From: Bacteroidales bacterium UBA5226
GTDB taxonomy: Bacteria > Bacteroidota > Bacteroidia > Bacteroidales > UBA932
Length of the DNA: 64,000 bases
NCBI GenBank assembly: GCA_002409325.1
Contig: DHUU01000002.1
Coordinates: 4,126 to 68,125 of the forward strand
Reading direction: 5' to 3'
A program made the translations under genes and the position numbers. Below, in pieces: positions 16,524 through 24,781 of the stretch (position 1 is the first letter of the stretch; each line of letters begins with the position of its first letter). The notes beneath the pieces were generated by a model, which was not told where the DNA came from, did no database searches, and saw only the letters and a program-made list of their open reading frames with translations.

Positions 16524-18749
16524 CTAATCTTCACAAATATCCAACTCTTTGATCAAATAATCGGCTTTTCCGATCTTTTCCATTACAAACAGCACATAAC
16601 GGATGTCTACAGATATATTGCGGCAAACAGACGCATCAAACTCTATGTCGCTCATAGTACCCTCCCAGACACGGTCAAAATTAAGGCCCAGCAGGTGACC
16701 GTCTGCGTTGAGAACAGGTGATCCTGAATTTCCGCCACTGGTGTGGTTTGTAGCAATAAAGCAGACAGGGACTGTCCCGTTTGATTCCCGGTGTCCAAAA
16801 TCCCGTACAGCGTAAATGTCCCGCAGTGCCTGCGGGATGTCGTAGTCGAAAATCTGCGGGTTGTCCTTTTGCATGATTCCTTCTATGGTACTTACAGGCA
16901 GGTACATAACGGCATCGGCCGGGCTGTAGCCCTGTACGGTTCCATAGCTAATACGCAGGGTGGAATTGGCATCGGGATAGAAAACGCGGTCGCAGTCAAA
17001 CTCCATGATGGCCTGCATCCAGGTGCGGTACAGCAGGTTCAGATCACGGTTGATTTCTGTGATCCGGGGCTGGATCTCGTCCCTGTTTTTCCTGACAAAA
17101 GGATCGACCAGACGGAAGGCAGGATCCTCGCGGATCAGGCTCAGGGCCTGGGCCGAGTCTTTGGCCAGCAGTTCCAGTGTCTTTTTACGGTCGGTCAGGA
17201 CCGAGGTGCTGTACAGGTGGGCAGCCAGCTCTGCATAGTCCGCATTTGCAATGGGAAATGGGACCTGGGTAGACGAAGAAATGGAAAGCGCCTGTCCGGT
17301 GGCAGCAGAAAAGCACTCGCCGGTGGAAATATTGGAAGGGAGCAGGTGGCTGAAGGGGTCCATTACCTGGTGAAATTCAGTGAAAAGCAGTTCAAAGATT
17401 TCTTGGTCTATGGGTTGGAAATAATCCTTGAAGAAGGCATGGGCGGTCTCTGTAGCACGGGCTGTTCCGTTGCGCACTAAGGTGCTTTCCAGGGTGCTGG
17501 CAAAACGCAGCAGTTCCACGGCCATCACGGCCTCGGAGTACATCTCTGAAGCGAACATATAAGGTTCAAGCTGTCTGTATAGTTCCTTCATAGAGGGGAT
17601 CAGGGTGATGTACTCCTGCCTGCCGGAGGCCTCGGCCCATTGCTGAAAGCGCTTTTCAAATGCTTGCTTTTTGCCCATGGTGCCGGCATTCAAAATCCCG
17701 CGGCTTTCGCCCTGCCATTTTTTCCAGGAGTTGGAAACCCCGGCATTTTTATTGGAATACTGGATGCGTACAGCCGGGTCTTTGGCTTGTTCGCGGTTCA
17801 TCACCTCCAGGCGAAGGGCGCGCATGCGGATCTTATGCGGGTTGGAGCGGTTGACCAGGTAATCTACCGCCGGGGAGAGCACGTATTGCCGGGTGCGCCC
17901 GGGATAGCCATATACCATGGTGAAATCACCGGGTTGCACGCCTTTTGCCGAAATGGTCAGGTGATAACGCGGACGGTAAGGTATGTTGTCGGGGCTGTAA
18001 TCTGCCGGTTGATTGTCCTTACCGGCATAGATGCGGAAAAGTGAAAAATCGCCTGTGTGGCGCGGCCACATCCAGTTGTCGGTATCGCCGCCGAACTTGC
18101 CTATGGAAGAGGGCGGTGCGCCTACCAGACGTACGTCTCGGAACGTTTGGTTCAGGTAGAGGAAATATTGGTTTCCATAATAGGCGGGCGCGATACTGAC
18201 CGAGTAGAATTTGCGGTCCAGGCCCTGTAGCGTCTGTTCGCTGATTGCTTTGATGTTGGCTTCTATCTGTCCTTGGCGTTCTACCTCGCTCATTTGGACA
18301 GTCACCCCTTCGAGCACCTGTTGTGTCACATCGTCCATTTTACGCAGGAAGGTGACGGTCAGGGTTTTGTTGGGCAGTTCTTCCTGTCTGGTACGGGCCC
18401 AGAAACCGTCTTTCAGGTAATCATGTTCCACTGTACTGTGGGCCTGGATCTGACCGTAGCCGCAATGGTGGTTGGTTATGAGCAATCCCTCTGCCGAGAT
18501 GACCTCTCCGGTACAACCGCCACCAAAGTGAACTATTGCATCTTTGAGGCAGGCACGGTTCACGCTATAAATGTCTTCGGCCGTAAGACGGAAACCGAGT
18601 TCCTGCATTTGCAGGATTTTTTGCTGAATGAGCATGGGAAGCCACATGCCTTCATCGGCACGGGCAGGAATTGCCAGCATAAGCAGGAGCAGGAAGGAAA
18701 AAAAGAAGCTGGAGAAATAGTTTCGGAACGATTTGGAAATATGTAACAT
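16524..18749 (-). CDS. S46 dipeptidyl-peptidase, DPP11-type (Asp/Glu)
   Basis: This 741-residue exported serine peptidase releases dipeptides from peptide N-termini in the periplasm or at the surface. A signal peptide ends near residue 31 (PARA). The S46 catalytic set is visible: H95 in 'TNHHCGY', the Asp of 'RHTGDFSLF' and S675 in 'GGNSGSP'. Eighteen residues after the catalytic Ser is R693 in 'NFDRVWEG'. Porphyromonas DPP11 has Arg at this spacing (S655/R673), which selects acidic P1 residues, whereas DPP7 has Gly. I therefore infer Asp/Glu preference. It lies 23 nt behind the polysaccharide genes and may share their transcript. Confidence 0.92.
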   Translation of the reverse strand: MLHISKSFRNYFSSFFFSFLLLLMLAIPARADEGMWLPMLIQQKILQMQELGFRLTAEDIYSVNRACLKDAIVHFGGGCTGEVISAEGLLITNHHCGYGQIQAHSTVEHDYLKDGFWARTRQEELPNKTLTVTFLRKMDDVTQQVLEGVTVQMSEVERQGQIEANIKAISEQTLQGLDRKFYSVSIAPAYYGNQYFLYLNQTFRDVRLVGAPPSSIGKFGGDTDNWMWPRHTGDFSLFRIYAGKDNQPADYSPDNIPYRPRYHLTISAKGVQPGDFTMVYGYPGRTRQYVLSPAVDYLVNRSNPHKIRMRALRLEVMNREQAKDPAVRIQYSNKNAGVSNSWKKWQGESRGILNAGTMGKKQAFEKRFQQWAEASGRQEYITLIPSMKELYRQLEPYMFASEMYSEAVMAVELLRFASTLESTLVRNGTARATETAHAFFKDYFQPIDQEIFELLFTEFHQVMDPFSHLLPSNISTGECFSAATGQALSISSSTQVPFPIANADYAELAAHLYSTSVLTDRKKTLELLAKDSAQALSLIREDPAFRLVDPFVRKNRDEIQPRITEINRDLNLLYRTWMQAIMEFDCDRVFYPDANSTLRISYGTVQGYSPADAVMYLPVSTIEGIMQKDNPQIFDYDIPQALRDIYAVRDFGHRESNGTVPVCFIATNHTSGGNSGSPVLNADGHLLGLNFDRVWEGTMSDIEFDASVCRNISVDIRYVLFVMEKIGKADYLIKELDICED

Positions 18750-18772
18750 AATGATTAACTGTTTATTGAATA

Positions 18773-19855
18773 TTAAGAATGGCCCCGTGACGTATTGTCC
18801 CGGAATTTTTTACCTGTCCGCAGTACTGTGGGCGGCAAATAAATGGCCCGGTAAAGCAGGTGGTTTGTAAGTGTGTGGTAGTGCATTCCAAGGCCGAAAG
18901 GGCGCAATATATTACGGGTCCAACCCCGCATCTTGTAGTATTCGGGATGGGTCTGTTCGTGAAGAAGGTCCAGGAACCAGGCTGCCGTGAAAAAGATGTA
19001 GGCTTCCTGCAGGGTCCGCAGCGGACGTTCGCTGGCCAGGTTTTCAATCTGCAGGGCAATGATGGTCTTGATGCTGTTCAGCCGCTGTGGGGTAACGGGT
19101 TCCAGAGTCAGTCCCTTTTTATTCAGGTGGTATATGTAGGTTATTTGTCTGTCTATGGCAATATTGTGCACCAATGCAGATAGCTGGTAACTCCAGAGGT
19201 TGTCTTCGTGTATGAGTCCTTCCTTGAAGTAGATTTTGTTGGAAATCAGAAAATCCCTGTTAATAAGCTTGTTGCAGGCCATAATGGGGATGTCCCTGCG
19301 CAGAATGGCCCTAGAAGAGGCATTGTTGCCTTCTACATAGTCGGGCAGTTTGTTACTGATATTGAATGAAGTCTTTCTGTCTGGAAGGACATCTACGGTT
19401 CCGCATACCAGGTGTGGATGACTATAGAGACTTGCCATGTGGACCAGGTTTTCTATGGACCGGGGAGGAATTTCGTCGTCGCTGTCCAGGAAGAAAACAT
19501 AATCGCCGGTGGCAGCGTCCAGGCCTGTGTTCCGTGCTGCAGAAAGACCGCGGTTTTCACTGTGGTGCAGGATTTTTACAGACCGGGCATGTGCCTTTGT
19601 GTCTGCTGTACCACCGGCACGATCTTCCTGTGTCTGGGCCTCTGCAGTGTGCGCTTGTGAAGCAGCCAGCGGTTGAGCGTTATCACCGGTCGGAGGGTCC
19701 AGCAGGCGGGAAGCCAGGACCATGCTGTTATCCGTTCCGTGGTCGTCTACCAGTATGATTTCCAGGTTCTGATAGCTTTGTTTGAGGACCGAACAGAGGC
19801 ACCGTTCAATTGCGGGTGCCGAATTGTATACGGGGATGATAATTGATACTTTCAT
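18773..19855 (-). CDS. Family 2 glycosyltransferase
   Basis: This 360-residue GT-A glycosyltransferase probably adds a sugar to a lipid-linked repeat unit on the cytoplasmic face. It starts 'MKVSIIIPVYNS', has the nucleotide-sugar Asp pair at 'LVDDHGTD' (36-43) and the metal-binding 'FLDSDDE' (about 119-125), and a C-terminal helical region. Residues about 53-91, between the second strand and 'HHSENRGLSAARN', are a low-complexity A/T/Q/D/G-rich insert not usual for the family. The start overlaps the flippase stop by 4 nt (ATGA). The donor and acceptor cannot be told. Confidence 0.88.
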   Translation of the reverse strand: MKVSIIIPVYNSAPAIERCLCSVLKQSYQNLEIILVDDHGTDNSMVLASRLLDPPTGDNAQPLAASQAHTAEAQTQEDRAGGTADTKAHARSVKILHHSENRGLSAARNTGLDAATGDYVFFLDSDDEIPPRSIENLVHMASLYSHPHLVCGTVDVLPDRKTSFNISNKLPDYVEGNNASSRAILRRDIPIMACNKLINRDFLISNKIYFKEGLIHEDNLWSYQLSALVHNIAIDRQITYIYHLNKKGLTLEPVTPQRLNSIKTIIALQIENLASERPLRTLQEAYIFFTAAWFLDLLHEQTHPEYYKMRGWTRNILRPFGLGMHYHTLTNHLLYRAIYLPPTVLRTGKKFRDNTSRGHS

Positions 19856-21387
19856 GACAAACGTCTCTTTACGAATTCTTTGATGTGCTTTTTTTCAGTG
19901 GGCTTCAGCCCCATGAGCCAGACAAGTATCCCGGTAATCAGTAACGAGACCATTGTGGTGACTACCAGGTCTGTCCATCTTGCCAGCATGTAATGGGAGA
20001 GCAGGGGCAGGGGTAGGGCAAGGATCGTGATAAGGACAATGGGCACGATAACTTCGCGGATATAGGGGGCCATAGGAATCCCTGTATTGCGCCGCACGTA
20101 AATAAGTCTGTAAAGATAACAAAGTCCGTTGACAAGCACCCAGACTACCAGTACTGTCCAGGGTTTCATGCCGTATTTGAGCAGGAGCCAGGTAGCAGGC
20201 AGGGTGATGATACGCATCAGGGAAACGGTGATCTGGTAGCGGCGGATGTTGCCGCCTGCCCAGGTAGTGACCCAGAGCGGGCCGCTCAACGATTCCACAA
20301 GGTAGTACAACAGGGTAATGCTGCAAAAAACAGCAGTATATTGGGGCACTTCCTTAAGCCAGATTCCCAGGATGTATTCCATATTCAACAGGACGGGCAG
20401 GGTGAGTGCAAAGATCATATAATATGAAAATTTGGAGGTCTGGTTGACCAGATCCTGCAGATACCTTTGGTTGCCCTGAGCCGAAGCTTTGGTAATCTGC
20501 GGGTTGAAGGAGGACTGAAAGTAGATTACAAAATTGTATACGGCTGTGCTGACCTGGGTGGCAATGCTCATGGCAGCGTTGGTCACCAGCGGGGTAAAGA
20601 TGTTGAGCAGGAATATCCGGCCTTGTGTGACGGCCAGCTGGGCTCCGGAATCGCACAGGGTCCAGCCCGAAAAGGCGGCCATCTGGCGCAGCAGCGGTTT
20701 GTCCCAGCAGGGTTTGAAACGGCAGACGGTGAATTGGCGCAGGGCATAGCCCCGGGTGATGAAAAAAATCACCAGTGAGACCGCCAGCAGGAGCGCGGCG
20801 TAAGAAGCCAGTTTGTCCACCGGGGATACCATCAACAGGAAGACGGCACCCAGTTTCAATACCACATCGGCAATGCTGATCCAGGCATAAAAGGACATTT
20901 TCTCATGAGCGATGATGCTGGCGTTGTAAGGGGTTTGGATGATGTTCACGCAGGTGACCAGGATAGAGAACTGAAAAACCCAGTTGACGGCGCCCAGGCG
21001 GTCAGGCGGTATCACCAGACGGGTGTTCAGGAACCACAGGCCGGCTGACTCGGCAAGGAGAATAATGACAAGGGCCACCAGCAGGTAAAGCGTCATGCTC
21101 ACATCAAAAACACGCTTAAGGGCGTTTGTGTCCCCGCGTCCCAGCTCCACGCTCATAAAACGCTGGCTAGAAGCGTTCAGGGCGGTTTGCAGGAAGGTGA
21201 GCAGGGTAACGATGCCTCCGACTATGCCGTAGAGCGCGAAGTCATCTACACCCAATATGTCCAGGACTATGCGCGAAGTGTAAAGAGTGACGGCAAGGCG
21301 TAAAAGCATGCGCACGTACAGGGCGGCCGTGTTTCTGGCTATGCGTCGTTTGTGTTCAAGTTCGGTCATGTTCTGTATGTCCTTCAT
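19852..21387 (-). CDS. Wzx-type polysaccharide flippase
   Basis: This 511-residue membrane protein has about 14 hydrophobic helices and the MATE/MOP layout of O-antigen and capsule flippases, with an N-terminal basic, cytoplasmic stretch ('EHKRRIARNTAALY') before the first helix. It would move the lipid-linked oligosaccharide across the inner membrane. It lies 20 nt after ugd and overlaps the glycosyltransferase by 4 nt. No Wzy-like polymerase is in the cluster. Confidence 0.85.
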   Translation of the reverse strand: MKDIQNMTELEHKRRIARNTAALYVRMLLRLAVTLYTSRIVLDILGVDDFALYGIVGGIVTLLTFLQTALNASSQRFMSVELGRGDTNALKRVFDVSMTLYLLVALVIILLAESAGLWFLNTRLVIPPDRLGAVNWVFQFSILVTCVNIIQTPYNASIIAHEKMSFYAWISIADVVLKLGAVFLLMVSPVDKLASYAALLLAVSLVIFFITRGYALRQFTVCRFKPCWDKPLLRQMAAFSGWTLCDSGAQLAVTQGRIFLLNIFTPLVTNAAMSIATQVSTAVYNFVIYFQSSFNPQITKASAQGNQRYLQDLVNQTSKFSYYMIFALTLPVLLNMEYILGIWLKEVPQYTAVFCSITLLYYLVESLSGPLWVTTWAGGNIRRYQITVSLMRIITLPATWLLLKYGMKPWTVLVVWVLVNGLCYLYRLIYVRRNTGIPMAPYIREVIVPIVLITILALPLPLLSHYMLARWTDLVVTTMVSLLITGILVWLMGLKPTEKKHIKEFVKRRLS

Positions 21388-21407
21388 GCGCCAGGTAATG
21401 ATCTAGG

Positions 21408-22727
21408 TCATGAACTCAATCCAATGCCTATGTAGGTAAATCCTTTCTCTGTGACTTCCTGTGGGTTGTAAATGTTTCGTCCGTCCAGAACCAGTGGCGT
21501 GTGCATGATTTTGCGCAACTTATCCCAGTCGGGCATCCGGAATTCCTTCCATTCGGTCACCAGAATCAGGGCATGGGCCTGGTGGGCGGCCTGGTAGATA
21601 TCGCTGGCAAAATGGATAGACTTGCCCAGCAGTTGTTGTGCCTGATCCATGGCCACCGGATCGTAGGCCCGTACGCGGCAACCGGCCAGCAACAGGTTGT
21701 CTATGAGCACCAGCGAGGGGGCCTGGCGCACATCGTCAGTCTGTGGTTTGAAAGAAAGCCCCCAGACGGCAATGGTTTTGCCTTTGAGTTCACCGCAGAA
21801 ATGATTGTACAATTTATTGAACAGCACCATTTTCTGTGCCTCGTTTACCCGGTCTACCGATTCTATGAGCTCCAGAGGGTATCCGGTTTCTCTTCCTGTA
21901 CTGATGAGTGCCTTGACATCTTTTGGAAAACAACTGCCTCCGTAACCCGCCCCGGGGTAGAGAAATTTATTGCCTATACGGCTGTCCGAGCCGATTCCCG
22001 TTCGCACGCTGTTTACGTTGGCACCCACGCGTTCGCAAAGGTTGGCTATCTGGTTGATGAACGAGATGCGGGTGGCCAGCATAGCATTGGCGGCGTATTT
22101 AGTCATCTCGGCCGAGGGTATGTCCATGAAGAGCACCCGGAAATTCTTGAGCAGGAAAGGCCGGTAGAGGTTTTCCATGATTTTTTTTGCCTTTTCGCTG
22201 TCCACGCCCACCACCACACGGTCAGGGCTCATGAAATCCCGGATGGCGTCGCCTTCTTTCAGGAATTCTGGGTTGGAGGCAATATCAAAGGGGATATTGG
22301 CGTTTCTTTTGTCCAGTTCTTCCTGTATGGCCAGCTTCACTTTGGCGGCTGTTCCTACCGGGACCGTGCTTTTGGTGGTGAAAACCAGGTAGTTGCTCAT
22401 GTGCTTTCCAACAGTACGGGCTACATCCAGCACATAATGGATATCGGCGCTCCCGTCTTGGTTAGGGGGTGTACCCACGGCGCTGAAGACTATTTCAGCC
22501 TGGTTCATGCACCTTGAGAGATCTGTTGTGAAATGAAGCCTTCCGGCCTGTGTATTGCGCTGTACCATGGGTTCGAGTCCCGGTTCATAGATTGGCAGGA
22601 TTCCTTTTTTCAGATTCTCAATTTTTTGCCGGTCAATGTCTACGCAGGTAACATGAGCTCCCATTTCTGCGAAACAGGTTCCGGAAACAAGTCCTACGTA
22701 CCCGGTACCAACAATAACTATATTCAT
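21408..22727 (-). CDS. ugd: UDP-glucose 6-dehydrogenase family enzyme
   Basis: This 439-residue enzyme would oxidise UDP-glucose to UDP-glucuronate with two NAD+. It has the Rossmann start 'IVGTGYVGLVSG' (5-16), the middle 'TKSTVPVGT' loop, and the catalytic cysteine C266 in 'GYGGSCFPKD', followed by the C-terminal UDP-binding Rossmann domain. Length is typical. GDP-mannose or UDP-ManNAc dehydrogenases share the fold, but the Cys context and length fit UDP-glucose dehydrogenase best. It is the third gene of the rmlA-led operon, 12 nt after rmlB. Confidence 0.9.
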   Translation of the reverse strand: MNIVIVGTGYVGLVSGTCFAEMGAHVTCVDIDRQKIENLKKGILPIYEPGLEPMVQRNTQAGRLHFTTDLSRCMNQAEIVFSAVGTPPNQDGSADIHYVLDVARTVGKHMSNYLVFTTKSTVPVGTAAKVKLAIQEELDKRNANIPFDIASNPEFLKEGDAIRDFMSPDRVVVGVDSEKAKKIMENLYRPFLLKNFRVLFMDIPSAEMTKYAANAMLATRISFINQIANLCERVGANVNSVRTGIGSDSRIGNKFLYPGAGYGGSCFPKDVKALISTGRETGYPLELIESVDRVNEAQKMVLFNKLYNHFCGELKGKTIAVWGLSFKPQTDDVRQAPSLVLIDNLLLAGCRVRAYDPVAMDQAQQLLGKSIHFASDIYQAAHQAHALILVTEWKEFRMPDWDKLRKIMHTPLVLDGRNIYNPQEVTEKGFTYIGIGLSS

Positions 22728-22739
22728 AAGGCTTTGGTT

Positions 22740-23816
22740 TTATAGTGTTTTGGCTTTGGGGGCAGTGGCGGCAGAAACCCGGAGATTTCCCTGCGCCAGA
22801 TACCACAACACGGTCTTTTCAAGTCCCTGGCGGAAGGTCATTTGATGCTGCCAGCCGAGTTCTGTTTTTATTTTGGTGGCATCTATGGCGTAGCGCAGGT
22901 CGTGCCCGGGACGGTCGGTAACATAGGTGATCAGAGGCAGGGAGTCGCCTGCAGGGCGGCCCAGCAGACGGTCGGTGATTTCTACGAGCAGGCGTACCAG
23001 TTCTATGTTCTGCCATTCATTGTTGCCGCCTATGTTGTAGGTTTCTCCGTTGCGGCCTTTATGAAAGATCAGATCAATGGCACGGGCATGGTCTTCCACA
23101 TAAAGCCAGTCCCGTACATTTTCTCCCTTGCCATAGACGGGCAGGGGCTTGCGGTTGGCTATGCTATGGATGATAACGGGGATGAGCTTTTCCGGGTACT
23201 GGCAGGGTCCGTAATTGTTGGAGCAATTGGAAATCCTCACGGGCAGCCCGTAGGTGTGGTAAAACGCCCGTACAAAGTGGTCTGCCGAGGCTTTTGATGC
23301 AGAGTAGGGGGAACGGGGATCGTATGGGGTGGTTTCCTGGAACGGCTTGTCATCAAAATGCAGTTCCCCGTAAACTTCGTCGGTAGAGATTTGGTAAAAC
23401 AGGTGTTTGTTGTAATCTTCCTTTTTCCAGAATGTTTTGGCGGTTTGCAGCAAGGTGAGCGTTCCCATGACGTTGGAACGGGCAAAGGCAAAAGGATCGG
23501 TGATGCTGCGATCCACATGGCTCTCGGCAGCCAGGTGGATGACTGCATCTATGGGGTATTGCCTGAAGATGTCTTCCATTGCAGGATGGTCGCAGACATC
23601 GGCCCGAATGAAGGCATAGTTGGGTTCGTTTTCAATATCTTTCAGGTATTCGGGATTGGCTGCATAGGTTAGTTTATCCACATTGATGATACGGTACTGC
23701 GGGAATTTCTTCACAAAATGCCGTACCACATGCGATCCTATGAATCCGCACCCGCCGGTAATGAGAATCGTAAAGTTGCCGCGCCATTCTATAACATATT
23801 TCTTATTATCTTCCAT
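22740..23816 (-). CDS. rmlB: dTDP-glucose 4,6-dehydratase
   Basis: RmlB (358 residues) converts dTDP-glucose to dTDP-4-keto-6-deoxyglucose. The extended SDR features are clear: 'ITGGCGFIGSH' (NAD binding, about 18-28), 'ISTDEVYGEL' (substrate and proton transfer), the catalytic 'YSASKAS' (Y-x-x-x-K), and 'NNYGPCQYPEKLIP'. It begins with a short extra N-terminal segment of about 15 residues; an internal start is possible. It lies 4 nt after rmlA. rmlC and rmlD are absent here, so the product may go to another 6-deoxyhexose or those genes are elsewhere. Confidence 0.95.
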   Translation of the reverse strand: MEDNKKYVIEWRGNFTILITGGCGFIGSHVVRHFVKKFPQYRIINVDKLTYAANPEYLKDIENEPNYAFIRADVCDHPAMEDIFRQYPIDAVIHLAAESHVDRSITDPFAFARSNVMGTLTLLQTAKTFWKKEDYNKHLFYQISTDEVYGELHFDDKPFQETTPYDPRSPYSASKASADHFVRAFYHTYGLPVRISNCSNNYGPCQYPEKLIPVIIHSIANRKPLPVYGKGENVRDWLYVEDHARAIDLIFHKGRNGETYNIGGNNEWQNIELVRLLVEITDRLLGRPAGDSLPLITYVTDRPGHDLRYAIDATKIKTELGWQHQMTFRQGLEKTVLWYLAQGNLRVSAATAPKAKTL

Positions 23817-23820
23817 AAGA

Positions 23821-24732
23821 TCAGCTTCTTATATGAGGCTCCAGAGTGCCTGTCTTCTGTGCAGCAGCGGCCAGTTCAAGGATGTATTGACCGTATTCGT
23901 TGTGCTGCATGGGAAGGGCATCGGTTCTGATTTGTTCCGGTGTGCGCCAGCCGTTGCGCAGGGCGATTTCCTCCAGGCAGGCGATCTTAAGACCTTGTCG
24001 TGCCTGGATGGTTTCTACAAAGCTGGAGGCCTCGGCTAGGGAACTGTGGGTCCCGGTATCGAGCCAGGCGAAGCCACGGCCCAGGGTGGTAACGTGCAGT
24101 TGCCTGTGGTGCAGGTAATGGTCGTTGACCGAGGTGATTTCCAATTCTCCACGTGCCGATGGCTTTACGGCATAGGCTACATCCACCACGTTGTTGGGGT
24201 AGAAATAAAGGCCGGTAACGGCCAGATTTGACCTCGGCTTTTGCGGTTTTTCCTGGATGGATAACGGAATTTCTCCAGGGCCGAGCTCTACCACTCCGTA
24301 GCGCTGCGGGTCTTTGATGGGGTATCCGAAAATGTGTGCAAAACCGTTGTTTGCCGAGACAAGGGCGCTTTGAAGCATAGTCCGGAAGCCCTGACCGTAG
24401 AAGATGTTGTCGCCCAGGACCAGGCATACGTTGTCCCTGCCAACAAAGTCCCTGCCAATGATCAGTGCCTGAGCCAGGCCTTCCGGCCGGGGCTGTGGGG
24501 CGTATTGGAAGCGTACCCCAAAGGATTCGCCCGTTCCCAGCAGCCGCTCAAAGGATGGCAGGTCCTGCGGAGTGGAAATGATCAGGATATCCTGAATTCC
24601 GGCGAGCATCAGAACCGACAACGGGTAGTAGATCATGGGTTTATCGTAAACGGGAAGTAATTGTTTGGAAACTCCTTTTGTGATGGGATACAGGCGTGTG
24701 CCAGAACCTCCGGCCAGAATTATTCCTTTCAT
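23821..24732 (-). CDS. rmlA: Glucose-1-phosphate thymidylyltransferase
   Basis: RmlA (303 residues from ATG 24732) makes dTDP-glucose from dTTP and glucose-1-phosphate. The N-terminal nucleotidyltransferase loop is '[14 protein letters not shown]' and '[11 protein letters not shown]' follows; both are typical. I reject the in-frame TTG at 24759, because 'MKGIILAGG' is the usual family start and the TTG lies inside the -7 box. It is the first gene of a five-gene polysaccharide group and is controlled from a palindromic divergent promoter region shared with the ABC fusion gene. Confidence 0.95.
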   Translation of the reverse strand: MKGIILAGGSGTRLYPITKGVSKQLLPVYDKPMIYYPLSVLMLAGIQDILIISTPQDLPSFERLLGTGESFGVRFQYAPQPRPEGLAQALIIGRDFVGRDNVCLVLGDNIFYGQGFRTMLQSALVSANNGFAHIFGYPIKDPQRYGVVELGPGEIPLSIQEKPQKPRSNLAVTGLYFYPNNVVDVAYAVKPSARGELEITSVNDHYLHHRQLHVTTLGRGFAWLDTGTHSSLAEASSFVETIQARQGLKIACLEEIALRNGWRTPEQIRTDALPMQHNEYGQYILELAAAAQKTGTLEPHIRS

Positions 24733-24756
24733 ATCCGGTTTTTTGTTGAATAGGCT

Positions 24757-24764
24757 CAAAGTTA
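24757..24764 (-). promoter_or_regulatory. -7 box for rmlA operon
   Basis: TAACTTTG on the minus strand lies 24 nt before ATG 24732. It faces the plus-strand -7 box at 24770-24777 and forms an inverted repeat with it. Confidence 0.7.
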
Positions 24765-24769
24765 ATAAT

Positions 24770-24777
24770 TATCTTTG
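24770..24777 (+). promoter_or_regulatory. -7 box 4 nt from ABC fusion start
   Basis: TATCTTTG ends 4 nt before the ATG at 24782, predicting a leaderless mRNA. It is the right half of an inverted repeat, CTCAAAG...CTTTGAG, over 24755-24779. Confidence 0.7.
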
Positions 24778-24781
24778 AGGG

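Noticed and set aside
24733..24759. TTG start for rmlA
   Set aside because: The TTG is part of the -7 box; the ATG gives the standard RmlA N-terminus.
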